Below, piece by piece: positions 1 through 12,597 of a stretch of 64,000 bases of DNA. The stretch's first letter is position 1. Every line of letters starts with the position of its first letter. A model generated the notes under the pieces. The model ran no database searches. It worked only from the letters and a program-made list of their open reading frames with translations, and was not told the DNA's origin. This stretch comes from Coriaria nepalensis (Eukaryota; Streptophyta; Magnoliopsida; Cucurbitales; Coriariaceae): NCBI GenBank assembly GCA_027186245.1, contig CP114490.1, forward strand, positions 10,669,501 to 10,733,500, read 5' to 3'. A program made the position numbers and the translations under genes.

Positions 1-100
1 TAATTAATACAATTATTGTATGATTTTATACAGACCAGGGGAAACGTATTATTAGTACTAATGCACTATTGTAAGAAAAAAGAAACAAACCCACACAAGA

Positions 101-125
101 GGAGAGAGAGAGAGAGAGAGAGAGA
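101..125. repeat. GA microsatellite upstream of the ALOG gene
   Basis: This is an uninterrupted (GA)n run about 245 bases before the first exon-intron junction of the ALOG gene. It lies in the promoter or far 5' leader. GA/CT runs of this kind are known binding sites for plant BPC (GAGA-binding) factors. That role is inferred here from sequence alone. Confidence 0.6.
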
Positions 126-368
126 TCAGTAAAAATGAAAGATGAAGAAAAAAATAAAGATGGAAGAGAAAGCAACCCATATGGCCCCATAAAATGTCAA
201 GTCTTTTTCCCTCATGATGTGATTTTGATCATCTGCTTCCACTCCCCCAAATTCATCAGTACTCTCTTTGATTAACTCATTTCACCACCCACCTTCCTTC
301 CTCCTTTCTTCTATCTCATATTCATCAATCTCTCTGAAATTTTCACGATCGATTCGGATAGCAAACAG

Positions 369-468
369 GTACACATATTCATTTCTTATGTAATAATACA
401 AACCGATTAGTGTTCTGAATCTTATACATTTCATAATATTAACTGTTTTCCACATATTCGATAGTCAG
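369..468 (+). other. Intron in the 5'UTR of the ALOG gene
   Basis: The donor is cag|gtacac and the acceptor is gtcag|ggcag. The intron ends 11 bases before the start codon. It is the only plausible intron, because the coding region is a single exon. Leader introns of this kind often raise expression, but no such effect can be read from the sequence. Confidence 0.6.
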
Positions 469-479
469 GGCAGTTGACC

Positions 480-1037
480 ATGTCTAGTTCCGATCATCAA
501 AGAGGCAAAGAACTTGCGGAAGATCAATCATCAAACAACTCTCCCCCACAATCAACGCCAAGCCGCTACGAGTCGCAGAAAAGAAGAGATTGGAACACTT
601 TCGGGCAATACTTAAGGAACCAAAGGCCATCAGTTCCACTTTCTCATTGCAATTTCAACCAGGTTTTGGATTTTCTAAGGTACTTGGACCAATTTGGGAA
701 GACCAAAGTTCATCTTCAAGGGTGCATGTTTTACGGTCAACCCGAACCGCCCGCGCCTTGTACTTGTCCGTTACGACAAGCTTGGGGGAGCCTTGACGCT
801 CTCATCGGTAGACTTAGAGCTGCTTATGAAGAGAACGGTGGGTCCCCAGAGACAAACCCTTTTGCTAATGGTGCAATTAGGGCTTATTTGAGGGATGTGA
901 GGGATCATCAAGCTAAAGCTAGAGGAATTCCTTACAAGAAGAAGAAGAAGAAAGTGGTGAATCAAGTAATCAGCAAGGGCGACCAATCGAGTTCGAATAT
1001 GATCGATGAGGATCATCATGATGATATGGGGTTCTGA
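480..1037 (+). CDS. LSH10: ALOG/LSH family transcription regulator, LSH10-like
   Basis: The 185-aa protein is coded by one exon. The start is the ATG at 480; an in-frame TTG just upstream is ignored. After a polar N-terminus of about 28 residues, the ALOG domain runs from [18 protein letters not shown] to about residue 153. It includes the zinc-ribbon insert with the Cys residues of the segment [18 protein letters not shown] and the signature [27 protein letters not shown] cluster after GIPY is the nuclear localisation signal typical of the family. ALOG proteins are plant-specific DNA-binding nuclear regulators of light responses, organ boundaries and meristem maturation. The [10 protein letters not shown] and GIPYKKKK segments and the short N-terminus fit the LSH7-LSH10 group, LSH10 best, rather than LSH3/LSH4. 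The family is certain; the exact paralogue is inferred from memory. Confidence 0.95.
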   Translation: MSSSDHQRGKELAEDQSSNNSPPQSTPSRYESQKRRDWNTFGQYLRNQRPSVPLSHCNFNQVLDFLRYLDQFGKTKVHLQGCMFYGQPEPPAPCTCPLRQAWGSLDALIGRLRAAYEENGGSPETNPFANGAIRAYLRDVRDHQAKARGIPYKKKKKKVVNQVISKGDQSSSNMIDEDHHDDMGF

Positions 1038-3495
1038 TTTTTGAGGTACCAAATTTGGAATATGGTAATTGAGAGCTTTTTAATTATTACTAATTGCTGT
1101 GTTGAATAAAGTTTTTTTTTTTTTTTTTCAACACTAATATTTTCTGGTTTTAAGATTCATATAATTAGATAACCATGGTTTGGATAATAGAATTGAAACC
1201 CCTTCAAATTGCGTACACGCATATATATGAGACTCATTTTGAAGTAACTAACCAAACCACCATATCAAGTACTTCAACTTGAACATGGTTAATGAAGTTT
1301 ATATATATATAGATAAAAGAAGATAAAAGAAGATCAAACAATGCACCTTCACAAACTAGAGCCCTACTAAATGTATAAATACATCATATGGCTAAACATA
1401 TCATTACTAATTTTTATATTGACAAACTATATATAAGGTAATTATAGTAAGGTGGCAATATCTAGATTCCAATTCATGTATACATTGAATGGGTATCGTG
1501 TTTACTTTAATTAGTTACATATTATATTACTTAAACCCTTATCATGTAGAGAATCAAATTATTATGTCCTTCCTTCATAATCTTTACCATTGTGCATGTG
1601 ATTTATAAGCTTATAAGACTAACATTGATCTTTGCAAGCATTTTAGAACACATAAGTGAATAATTATTATGTTTCGAGTAAATTCCTCTTAAGTACACTT
1701 GGGAGCTATTTGACTGAAGAGATCTCGATACCTTAGAATCCACATGCATGTACGTATAAACACACATTACTAGCTTCCAAATACACTTAAGAGGAGTTGA
1801 ATTCGCTATACCTACTTTCAAATCTCTCTAAGGAACTCAAAAATTAATCCATAATTTGTCTTAGTAAGTAGTTGTATCTCCAATTACGTACATGCTCTTG
1901 AAAATATATATCATATGGGAATATAAGTTTTATGAACTCAATATATAAGACATATTGATCATTTCTTACTCAAAACTAATTGACAATTATTAGAGTTATC
2001 TATATTTTTTATATATTGAATTCTCAAGATTTATGTTCTTGAGGTGACATATATTCTTAGCGCATACAAAATAAGTTTCTTATTTCTTAGAGTGAGTTTA
2101 TAGATCATTTATCTCCAAATTATATTTGGTAAATGGAAACCTTGCTGACGCTTTGCTAATATAAACAAGACTCACATATGAAAGTTTACACCAAGAGGTT
2201 GTCATAAACGTACGTACGGAGAATCAACTAGCCATTCCCTCAAGATTCTCACATGTAGAAGAAACCCTATCGATACAAATAATGCAAAAACACTGTTTAA
2301 GTCTTGTGATTGAAACTAGAAAAAGAACTAAAATCCTAATTGAGAGAATCCTGAAAAGTGGTCAATTGAGAAATGATGCCCTTTTCCCACCTGAAATATT
2401 GTATGAAAAAATTCAACCCGAACATGATTGTCATAGAAATGATTAACTAAGGTTTTGATTAAGGTTTCTCGCTACTACAAAACATGTTTAATATATCTTG
2501 TTAATGTGCTTTACATTTATGCTTTTTGGAGGGTGTCCCAGTTATGATAAATTATAATTAATTGATTGCTTTCGTATGACTAGGATTTAATTAATTGCGA
2601 TTAATAATTAAACGCCTCGTTGATGATTGCTTGCTTTAGTGAATAAGATAATTAACACAGCTACCTCATATATTATAATCACTAGATTCATTAGTTGTCT
2701 TAAGTCTATATACTATAATAATGATAATCGTGGAGAAACTTTTTGGTGCTCTAGATAAGATATCGTATGCACTCGAACTGATTAACGAGCGTCAATCGTG
2801 TAATTGACACATGTGCATGATCGATGTAGCAAATGCATAACGGTTATTGTCGAGTGAGTAGCATATTATTGTACCACAAGACGAGATTAGGGGTTTTCAA
2901 TTACCTTATTGCTTTGAATTCAATATGTGCAGGACAGATCCTCTTGAAAATGAACCAAAGAGAAATAAGTTTTGAGAGAAAGTTGTAGTATCTCATGAAG
3001 CTCCATGTGGGTCTTGATGACTTTAATCCTCAACATCTTCTTTCTTCTTAATTAGCCTTAGACATGATATAGAGGGGTGTTCACTTTGTGTTTTATATTT
3101 CGTGATCATTTGCCTTAATTTTGAATTTATAATTCCTGCATATATTGTAGTACATTACTCTTGGCATCCTAAATCTGTGGTTTTTCCTGTGTCTTTCTGC
3201 TTATTATCACCACCGGAATGCTAGTGGGACCCACATACGGGACCCAGAAGACTGCTCAAATTTATTAGAATTTTCTCATGTGTTTGTTAAAAGTTTCATA
3301 TGAGAAGTTTTTAGTATTCAGACAATCAAATTGTTTAAAATTTGGCTCTTTTAAGTTGAAAGTCGACTACATTCCATTATGATCGGATATATCATTTTGA
3401 AGTCTGCTTAGTTGACAATCAGTTCAGCTGCTTGATGAGCTATTTCAAACCACCATCGTCAATTTCAGAATAGCCAGCCGGGTAGGTTGAACAAA

Positions 3496-3531
3496 GAGTG
3501 GATAGCGGATTTCCACCACCGCTATCCACTC
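3496..3531. repeat. Perfect 13-bp inverted repeat (hairpin)
   Basis: GAGTGGATAGCGG is followed, after a 10-base spacer, by its exact reverse complement. The neighbouring 300 bases are richer in GC than the rest of the intergenic region and carry related words (gggtagatag, atccgccg). This suggests a small non-autonomous DNA transposon relic. No target-site duplication is evident. Confidence 0.6.
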
Positions 3532-6500
3532 TATTCGCATTTCAAATTAATGAGCGGCTAATCGCCATTTTGAATTTTTGAGGGGGCGTTACTTGCTCTT
3601 ATCCGCTAGGGCAATTGGGACAGATTTTCATCTCCGATTCTTTTTTTTTTGTAGGTATAAATTGGGAAGTAGGTTAGCGCACGATGGGCAAGTGAGAGTT
3701 GAAGGCTATCTAAAGCATATGTTTAGTTGTAGGGTTTATTAGTTTTAATTTATTAATAATAATAATAATAATAAGGGTAGATAGTGAAGTATCCGCCGAT
3801 ATACACCCACCGATGGGCTAGTAAGGGGGTTTATAGGAAGGCACAACCTTACTATCCGATGGTCTGCTTTTTAGGCCATCCTAAACACGAAATAGCTCAG
3901 ATTTAAAGAGTCATCCTGAGCATGGCATGCCTAAGGCGTTAGCCTACCTAGTGCCCCTCCCCCCTTTAATTATTATTATTATTTTTAAAAAATATTTTTC
4001 ACCCCTTTCAATTTAAAATTTCTATTTCCCCTTCCATACCGAATTTTCAAATTCACCCCCCCCCCCTAAATTTCATTATTTCTAATTTAAAGTTTTATTA
4101 TCTTAATTACTAACTTGTTAGGATTTAATTTGTTAATTACTCAAATTACTAAACAGTCAAATATTAAAAATTATTTAAAACACATAAGTTATAACAATAT
4201 ACAAATTTACACAATTTAAAAATATTCACATTGAAACTGACTCTTCTTATTTGGTCCAAATAGTTACCGGTAATTTTAAGATTCCTGTGATTCTCGTGCA
4301 CGAAATAAGCATCATCAAAAATATCGTTTCTGTAAATAGACATCATCTTACTTATGTATACAAAGAGGTCAACTAGGTTATAGATTTACTAGCCAACTTT
4401 AATTACCATACTAAAATTGGTAATAGTTTATTCTCTAATTCCGATCTTCCTGGAGTTATATTAGGTTAAAAAATTTTAATGACAAACTTGATGTTGCTTA
4501 CTTTAAAATATGATAAAAATAAATTTCGTGCTAGCCGTTACAAAATTCGTTATTAATAAAATCATAAAGTGTTTGAGTTAAAAAAAAAAATGTATACAAA
4601 TTTACACAAACCACAATTCTAAATTTAATTTCTAAAATTTATTATTAGAAAAAAAAACAAAAAAACAAAAACAAAAAACAAAGGTACATGTTTTGCATGG
4701 CATGCCTAGCCATGCAACCGGAGATTGCAATCACTAACTTCAGTGTTTAGGTTCAAATAGATGTTGCTAAACGATTAGTAGAACATAGAATAATGCAATT
4801 ATTAATTATTTTAATCGATCAAGTTCGACTACTACTATATCAAAACACAAACTTATAACTAGCATGACATCAAAACATGAAGTATTGAGATATAAAACAA
4901 CGCTTACTACCTTAACACTTATCTCCACTGCTTTTTTATATGCACGATATTGTTATGAGTCGTTCTTTCTTTCAAATTTTGAGGATGAGAGCTATTAAAT
5001 ATGTGCATCTTCTTGGTATTTTGTATATGAGATATTTTTATATATTTATAATATATGGTTACATGAGATATTATACGAGACATTTTTGTAGTTGAACTCG
5101 AGTCGGAGGGATGATAAATGTTAGCGCTCGGAACTTTACTTTCATCTCTCTAGCTTTGTGCACCGGCACACTTTCATACTTTACATCGCTATTATATACA
5201 AATAATATTTACTGTTATAATGAAATTTGTTATATCATACGTATTATTTAAGAATTTTTTTTATTTTTTTCTTTTATTATAAAAAATAATTCGACACAAT
5301 ATCAAATACTGTTTTAGATTGGGCCTTCCACGAAAATATATTCTGTGGGCCTGCTTGAGAATGGTCCAGGCCGTCTAGTGACTCACTTGTCCTGCTGAAT
5401 GGGCCGACCGAATGATTTACTTGGGGCATGCCAAATAATATATTTTAATGGGTATGTCACTTCATCGTGAGAGGAATCTTAATAATTTCGAAAGCAATAG
5501 TCGAGCATAACGTGTCGTCATTCTATTTGCTACACTATTCTTTTTCAAATGAGATTTTATTCACTAGAAAATATGTAAATAAGTAAGAGATTACGATTAA
5601 ACCTTATTTAAATAAATCAACAAATAAGTATAGAATAAAAATATTTATTCATTATAATTATTAAATTTCTTAAATTTTGAAATATCTTTAAAATAATAAT
5701 AATAATAAATATTTTAATATTTTAAAATATTATTTATTTTATATATTAATTTTTTTAAAATAAAATAAAAAATATTCAATATAAATATTCAGATTAATAA
5801 AATTTGAAAAAAAAAACTCTATTAAAAATAACAAAAGTATTTGATTATCCATATTTCTTCATGATTTCTCGAGCCACAAGACTAGAATATCTTCAAATGA
5901 TTAAATATTTATGATAAAAAAAAAGGAAAAATATTATTATTGAAGATCAAAAACTCAATAAAAATATTTAAAAATTTTCTTAAATGAAAGAAAATGAATC
6001 TAAAGAGCTTTTACTCTCAAGTAAAGACCCAATAAGAAGAGAGGGGAGGGAAAGGAGGCTGCTAGGGTTTTACTTTTTATGACAAATTCAAGTTTGCATA
6101 ACTCTCGGACTCCCATTTAAAAAAAAAACATTATTATCGAAATTTATTTTTATTATTTTCGATATTAATTATATAAATATTAATTCTCAAAATTTAAATA
6201 ATTTTCTCAAATATTAAAATTTAATCTAAAAAAAAAAATAAAAAAAAAAAATAAATAGTATATCCGTACAAGAAACGCTGCCACAGCGAGGGACTCCTAT
6301 GATATTTTATCAAATGAGTGAGAACTAGACCACGACCTCTGGCTGGTTGTGCGGGGTTGGGTAGATGAAATTGGGGTTGTTTTGAAATTACAGAAAGTTA
6401 GGAGATAAAAAATCAAATTGAATTGTGGGTGAAAACATAAAAAGCATTAAATAATTGGAGTTAAAAATAATTAGAAAAAAATTCATTTCTCATGCCTAAA

Positions 6501-6686
6501 GAATAGGCAGACATTTGGCGTTTTCACTATAAAAATATTAAGTAAAATAAAAAAGACAGGGTTTAATATTTTCAGACATGAAAAGTGTAGGTCTGATTAT
6601 TTAATTATTTAAAAGTTCGGTGGACCTAAGCATAATTTACCTTTACTAATCTTTGTTCGCCCCATTTTTTTCTCCTCCATCAAAGT

Positions 6687-6708
6687 TTCTCTCTCTCTCT
6701 CTCTCTCT
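6687..6708. repeat. CT microsatellite in the 14-3-3 leader
   Basis: A (CT)n run lies about 50 bases before the 14-3-3 start codon, probably in the 5'UTR. Pyrimidine-rich leaders of this kind are common in highly expressed plant genes. Confidence 0.6.
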
Positions 6709-6755
6709 CAAATCTCGAACTGTAAGCTCACTGATTTCTCCGTCTCAGATCGGCC

Positions 6756-9112
6756 ATGGCTTCCTCCGCTAAAGATCGCGAGAGCTTTGTCTATATCGCC
6801 AAGCTTGCCGAGCAGGCCGAGCGTTATGACGGTTAGTGGATAATCCATCTCGCTTTTCCATTAGTAGTAGTGTTTGATTTAGTGTTTGGTAGAGTATTGA
6901 TGATATAAGACTCTAAGTTTGTTGGATCAGATCGTTGGTTTGTTTTCTGCATCGAATTTATTTCGATTTCTGTGATTTATTCGTGCTTCAGCTTCAAGCT
7001 CGATTCACTAGGTTTTGCGAGAGTTCTTATTGTTTTCTGTGAAAAGTTCTTTACTTTGAAATTCAAATTGGAAAATAATTGACTTTATTGTTTTTTACTG
7101 CTTGCTTCGATGAAAAGTATAGTTTGGTGAAATTTTTTGAGATTTCATAAAATAAAAAAAAATCAGTTAAATTCATACTCTATAATCTTCTTGTTTGAAG
7201 AAAAAAAAAATAAAGAACTCGGATCTTGTTGTTGTTTAAATTTTTTTTCACTTATATGGAATTTTTTTAACAGAGATGGTGGAGGCAATGAAGAATATTG
7301 CTAAACTCGACGTTGAACTGACAATCGAAGAGCGAAATTTGCTCTCTGTTGGGTATAAGAATATTGTTGGAGCCCGAAGAGCTTCATGGAGGATCCTGTC
7401 ATCCATAGAGCAGAAGGAGGAATCAAAAGGGAATGATCTGAATGCGAAAAGGATCAAGGAATATAGACACAAGGTTGAAACAGAGCTGTCAACCATTTGT
7501 GATGATATCATGACAGTGATAAATGAGCATCTAATCCCTTCAGCTACAGCTGGTGAATCAACAGTGTTCTACTATAAGATGTGAGTGTCATTTTTTACTT
7601 CTTTTTTAGTATGGTATTGTCTGGTTGATTGAGGTTTAAATTCCCTTAATGGTGTTGAGATATTAAATGTTGCAGGAAGGGGGATTATTATCGGTACCTT
7701 GCAGAATTCAAGTCAGGTAATGAGAAGAAAGAGGCTGCTGATCAATCAATGAAGGCTTATGAGGTATTCTACTTCTATTTCTACCCTTTTTACAAAGTTT
7801 CTTATGTTGATTCTACATTTATGCCTAATTGTTCATGCAATTATCTCTTGTTTGATTTGGTATACTAAATGATAGCTTCTCGATCAATCTGTGATCAAGG
7901 AGACATATTCTATTGTACTTTATTAGTGTGGCTTGTATTGTACTTTTTACTTAATCTACTAAGTTTGTTTATGCTGTTGAACTGTGTCAATTTCCTTACT
8001 CACCTAATACTACTGCTTTCACTATTGTTACTTGCTCTTTGTACTTATATCCAATGGTTATCTGCCATGTTTCCCTAACAATTTCTGATGAATAAACTTC
8101 TTCACAGACACTGCATCCCTTCCAAATAAAAAGTTAAAATTAAAAATAGAATGGGGTTGCTATTGCCATTGCTTGATTATTGAACTTTCTTTTTTCTTGT
8201 CAAGTTATCTTATCTGATTATTCAGCCAATATATTCCAGATTTCCTGGTTCTGGAGTAATGAACTATTACATTGAATTATTTGATTCTTGTGTGAATCCT
8301 GCTTTATTAATCTATTTTTCACAGGCTGCAACCAGCACAGCAGAAACTGACTTACCCCCGACACATCCTATCCGATTGGGTTTGGCTCTAAATTTCTCTG
8401 TCTTCTATTATGAGATCCTGAACTCACCCGAAAGGTATGTAAGGTTCTATTCCAAGCAGGGAAGAAATTTTTTTTTTTCTGATCCATATGAGATGAAAGT
8501 TTCTTTCGGGTTTTTCAGGGCCTGCCATCTTGCTAAACAAGCTTTTGATGAAGCCATCTCAGAACTTGACTCTCTCAATGAGGAGTCATACAAGGATAGC
8601 ACCTTAATTATGCAGCTGCTTAGGGACAATCTTACCTTGTGGACTTCTGACATCCCGGAGGATGGAGGTGATTCTATATTTTTCTTTTTCTTTTGTTAGA
8701 TTATTTGACTAAAATGATGCCTGGAAATCATATATCATCACATCGTTGCTCCTCTATCAAATATTTTTTATTTGATCTAATTTCTGTTTTTGCTTTTCTG
8801 CTAACTTTTACAGAAGACGCTCAGAAGTTAAATGGTGTTTCCAAGATTGTTGGGGCAGAAGAGGCAGAGGTAGGATTAGCTCACCTATCTTAAATGTCTT
8901 AGCTTGGAGTTGGTCAAGCTATCTTAAACTCCACTTTGAGTTTCAGAAATTCTACTTTTTACTTTAAAACCGTTCCAAATACTTTTCGTCAAAACTCCAA
9001 TCTTTACCTCACATGCTAACTTTAATACATGTTTATGAACACTCCAGGTCACCCAAATTCCAAATTTGCAAACGGATCTGTACTTATTTGTTACCTTGTT
9101 TTCTTGCAGTGA
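6756..9112 (+). CDS. GRF9: 14-3-3 protein, epsilon group, GRF9 (mu)-like
   Basis: The seven-exon model is 6756-6831, 7274-7580, 7676-7763, 8325-8434, 8519-8667, 8814-8869 and 9110-9112. It gives 262 aa with all phases consistent. 14-3-3 proteins are cytosolic and nuclear dimers that bind phosphoserine/phosphothreonine motifs on client enzymes, pumps and transcription factors. Visible signatures are [20 protein letters not shown] (first family signature, with the phosphate-contacting Lys/Arg), the DYYRYLAEF pocket segment with Arg-Tyr, and [20 protein letters not shown] near the C-terminus. The many introns fit the epsilon group. The tail with GEDAQKLNG and the segment [14 protein letters not shown] resemble Arabidopsis GRF9. 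The last intron falls directly before the stop, so the final exon contributes only TGA and 3'UTR. An alternative acceptor at 9047 would replace the tail and is less likely. The family is certain; the paralogue is likely. Confidence 0.93.
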
Positions 9113-12110
9113 AACAGGTATTATTGAGAGATCAAGACTGGAGTTGATATTCGCCCTTCTTAGTGTTTAGCAGAAAAACTCTCTCTCACATTGCCTGTTT
9201 GTACTATGTGTTTTATTGTACAACTTAATGTCTGGACATGGTTTGTCCAAAATCTGCATTCCCATAAGCTTTTTCTTTAGCCCCCTTTGGTGATAGTTAA
9301 TTAAGTGGGAGTGTGGGAAATTGACTTGTATTTACCCTTATTCAGAATTCAATACTCCCCCAGATGGAGGATTTCTGTTGTTTCTTTTATTATTTCCTTC
9401 TTATGCTTAAAACATGTTACGTGTATCAAGTAGTCTTCATTTCCTTCATCTCAGTTTGTACTTTTCTCAATTCTTTGCTGGACTAATATACTTAGAGTTT
9501 ATTGATGACCGATCGCAAGAAGGTAATGGTTGTGAACCATATAACGGCAGAAGGATGGGGTTGATGTTGATAGATGTAAATTTTTGTGGCTGCCTAACAG
9601 TTGCTCTGTGGCTCATGACATTATATATCAGGTCGGAGTGTCACAAATTGTCTCCACCAGTCGGACTTTCTCCGGTTGGTAGTTAATAACCTCCCTTTCT
9701 TGCTAGAGACCAGATTCATCCTCAAAGGAGACATACTATTTGGCACCTCGGCTTTGCTCGTTGCCCAAGTTGCACCTCGGCATTGACTAAGGGAAAACTG
9801 CTTATGTCGGTATGGACTTGGCCCTTCCACCTCAGCTTAACCCAATGGGGCTTCCACCTCAAACTGTCTTATGTCAGCAGGTAATGATCATCCATGGAAC
9901 AGCCGAATCTTCGACCGGAGGTGTGACCAATCTGTATGAGATCTCGGCTCAGCTCAGCTCAGTCCCTTGCTCATGTAGCATCTCGAAATGATCTGAAGCG
10001 AATCTTTTCATTCCCGAACATATGGACTGGCTCCTCTCACCTCAGTTTGGCTCCATTAGATATTCTATAATCTAGTGAAGACACCAAAATATTTGTCAGG
10101 TGTTCTATTCACATCTTATAGAAGGGAGAAGCACTTTTTTTCTTCTAAATCGAACAAAAGAACCAAAAGTGATAGAATAACGTACCTTAATCACTAAGCC
10201 ACCATCGTAATGGCAGATAATAAATTGCCAAACGATGCCATATACTATCATTACAATTAAGGGGCTTGAAAATTCCCATGTGTGGCTTATATAATGAGTT
10301 GCTTGTATAACTGTATCACTAAGTACCAAAGTGACAATGTGGGCTAGTAGGTTGAGAATAGTATAACGTTCAAGTTTGAGAATAGAGATGCGCGTCCGAT
10401 TTCAGAATTATTCTTTCCAGCTTTTTTAATGCTTACTGAAACAACTTTACAGGGGAAAAAAAAAATAAAAAATAAAGATTTAACCCCTCAATTTTATGAT
10501 AATTATAGTTTCCCCCCCAACATTTAGAAAACTAAAAAGTATAACAAATAGAATTCAAATTACATTGAACTTTTGATATAATTCTCATTGATCAGTTTAG
10601 GGCAAATATATAGAAACATTCCTCTAATTATTTATATAAATTGGATTAAACTTGAACTAGACATTCCCAAACCAAGCCATCATTGTTGACCGTTGAAGCT
10701 TTTCCACTGTCAAAAATGGAAGCTCGCCTCCGCTAAAATTGGAGGATGGAAGGCTTGTCAAACTGTCAACAATGGAGGCTTGCCACAAACGTTGACCATG
10801 GATTGCAGTCTCAATTTAACTTCTCATAAACAATCAAAACTATGTAAGAAATAAAATTAAACTATTAATTTCAATATAAAAAATTTAATTTTAATAGATT
10901 TTCTACCCGATCTCTCTCTCAAATTTGGAATTGAAGTTGTTCTTAAAACTTACCGGACCCAATAAAATTTATGTTCTTAAGCAATAAATCATGAATAATA
11001 ACTCAATTTTTATAACATAAATAAATGTACAAACAATCTAGACTTGGCTGCTGAAGGTTCTTGTTTGGGAGTTTTTTACTCTCATTTGAAGATATTTCAT
11101 AATCAAACTATTGGAATATCGGTGATAAACTATGAAATATTAGGAATAAGATAAAGAATTAGATGTCAATGATATTTTTGTTTAGATTTTTTTGGGTATT
11201 ATTAGGCATATGCAAACGGTCGGGATACATTGTTGACTTCTTTTTTTTCTCAATCCAAAATTTGGTCATTCTCATACTCACTAAGCTGAATTTTAGTAAA
11301 CTTTCTTGTTTTACCGAAAATTAAGTTGAAAGAGTTCATTTGATGCTCTTTTCAGAAAAAATGGATCTCACCACTAATTTTTTTTATGTTTGGCCGATTC
11401 CCCCATCAATTTCGGCCAAATTCTACTCCAACCATCCTACATATTCAGCCCATCAATTCTCTTGGCTGAAACTATGGGTTGAAATGGCCCTTTTAGCATA
11501 TTTTAAGGAAAAATTATTTTTTTATTTCATTATATTTTGTCTTTGGCCGATTTTCTCTATAGGTTCGGCCGAATTTGTGTTGTCCCAAGGTCAATTTCGG
11601 GCAAGCTTATGAGCTAGAAAACAAAATACAATCCATCTTCATTTAGGGTTTAGTTTCTTGCTTACTCGAGTGAAACCATCCCAACAACTCCGCAATTTCT
11701 TCCTAAAATGTAGGCGAATGCTCTCGCCTCAATCGGACACCCGCTAGCTCCCTTAGATCTGGTGACATACATACTTGGTGGCTTAGGTAGGGACTAGTCA
11801 ATTATTGATAGTGTACATAACTCAACTTGTTTAGATAAAAAAAAAAAAACTCACGAATCACATATCACTTATAAGTAAATATTCCAAAATTAAATCATCA
11901 ATAAAAGTACCATATATCATTTACATAAAATAGGAGATTGGTCGGTTTTATTTGAGCCGCTCTGTCCCAAACTTATGCCTAAAAACAGATAGCTCACAAA
12001 CAACACATTGATGAGAAAATGATAGTAAGATAAAAGCATAAAAACAACAATTGGACGAGTATTACAATGCAATTTGCGTTGTTTCCTCATCCAAAACACA
12101 AAAACCATGT
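9113..12110. other. Intergenic region between the 14-3-3 and DUF538 genes
   Basis: The first 150 bases are probably 14-3-3 3'UTR. The block at about 9.63-10.08 kb is clearly richer in GC than its surroundings. It carries repeated words such as ACCTCGG, CCACCTC and a triple CTCAG, and looks like a fragment of a transposable element, perhaps part of an LTR. Another segment at 11.35-11.6 kb repeats TTCGGCC-type words. I see no intact gene. Confidence 0.5.
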
Positions 12111-12111
12111 C

Positions 12112-12119
12112 TATAAAAG
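12112..12119 (+). promoter_or_regulatory. TATA box of the DUF538 gene
   Basis: TATAAAAG lies 75 bases before the chosen start codon, followed by a C/A-rich stretch suited to a transcription start about 30 bases downstream. This placement also argues against the longer in-frame start at 12067, which lies upstream of the box. Confidence 0.7.
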
Positions 12120-12186
12120 CCCCCATCACTTCCCTTCACCCAAAAACATCAACCATTTTCAAAAAAACACTTCTTTTTTTCACAAT

Positions 12187-12597
12187 ATGGCAGAGAAAGA
12201 AGGAGCGATTGTGACAAAAGGCCATGAAGAAGGCTTGAAAAAGGCGGTAGCGCTTCTAGAAGAGTTCCGTCTTCCGGAAGGTCTTCTCCCTCTAGCGAAT
12301 GTGATCGAGGTAGGGTACGTTAAGAGCACGGGCTACATCTGGCTCTCGCAAGAAAAGAAAGTGGAGCATGAATTCAAGATCATAAAGAAGCTTGTGAGCT
12401 ATAGCACAGAGATTACAGGATACATTGAGAAGAAGAGGATTAAGAAGCTGAAAGGAGTGAAGGCTAAGGAGCTTATGCTATGGCCACCTGTCAGTGAGAT
12501 TGTTGTGGATGACCCTCCTACTGGAAAGATCCATTTCAAGAGCCTTGCTGGAGTTACTAAGACCTTCCCTGTTGAGGCCTTTGCTGCTGGACAGTAA
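12187..12597 (+). CDS. DUF538 family protein
   Basis: The 136-aa protein is coded by one exon and starts MAEKEGAIVTKGHEEG. It is a small soluble-looking protein without a signal peptide and nearly all of it is the DUF538 domain. Visible family features are the KKAVALLEEFRLPEGLLPL segment, the VKSTGYIWLSQ strand, the Lys-rich middle around KKRIKKLKGVKAKELMLWP, and the C-terminal GKIHFKSLAGVTKTFPVEAF. DUF538 proteins are abundant in plants and often stress- or trichome-linked. A lipocalin/BPI-like fold has been proposed, but the biochemical role is not established. The start was chosen for its good context and its position downstream of the TATA box. The family assignment is firm; the function is unknown. 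Confidence 0.9.
   Translation: MAEKEGAIVTKGHEEGLKKAVALLEEFRLPEGLLPLANVIEVGYVKSTGYIWLSQEKKVEHEFKIIKKLVSYSTEITGYIEKKRIKKLKGVKAKELMLWPPVSEIVVDDPPTGKIHFKSLAGVTKTFPVEAFAAGQ

Larger units (their letters stand above)
1038..6755. other. Long AT-rich intergenic region without a gene
   Basis: No open frame here looks coding. The stretch has poly-A/T runs, short AAT repeats near 3753-3774, and a hairpin near 3.5 kb that is listed separately. A block near 5.32-5.45 kb is richer in GC than its surroundings (GGGCC-type words) and may be an old transposon scrap. The last 600 bases before the 14-3-3 gene become promoter-like and end in a CT microsatellite. Confidence 0.6.

Noticed and set aside
3900..3965. 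Search for tRNA-like segments (for example GTTAGCCTACCTAGTGCCCC)
   Set aside because: No cloverleaf with a proper A box and a GGTTCGA-type B box could be drawn here or elsewhere in the window.
9048..9177. Alternative last exon of the 14-3-3 gene starting after the acceptor-like site at 9047
   Set aside because: It would add a hydrophobic tail not known in 14-3-3 proteins. The acceptor at 9109 gives a normal acidic tail ending GAEEAE.
12067..12186. Longer in-frame start for the DUF538 protein (40 extra residues)
   Set aside because: The extension lies upstream of and across a good TATA box and reads as His/Pro/Asn-rich leader sequence. DUF538 proteins normally start close to the domain.
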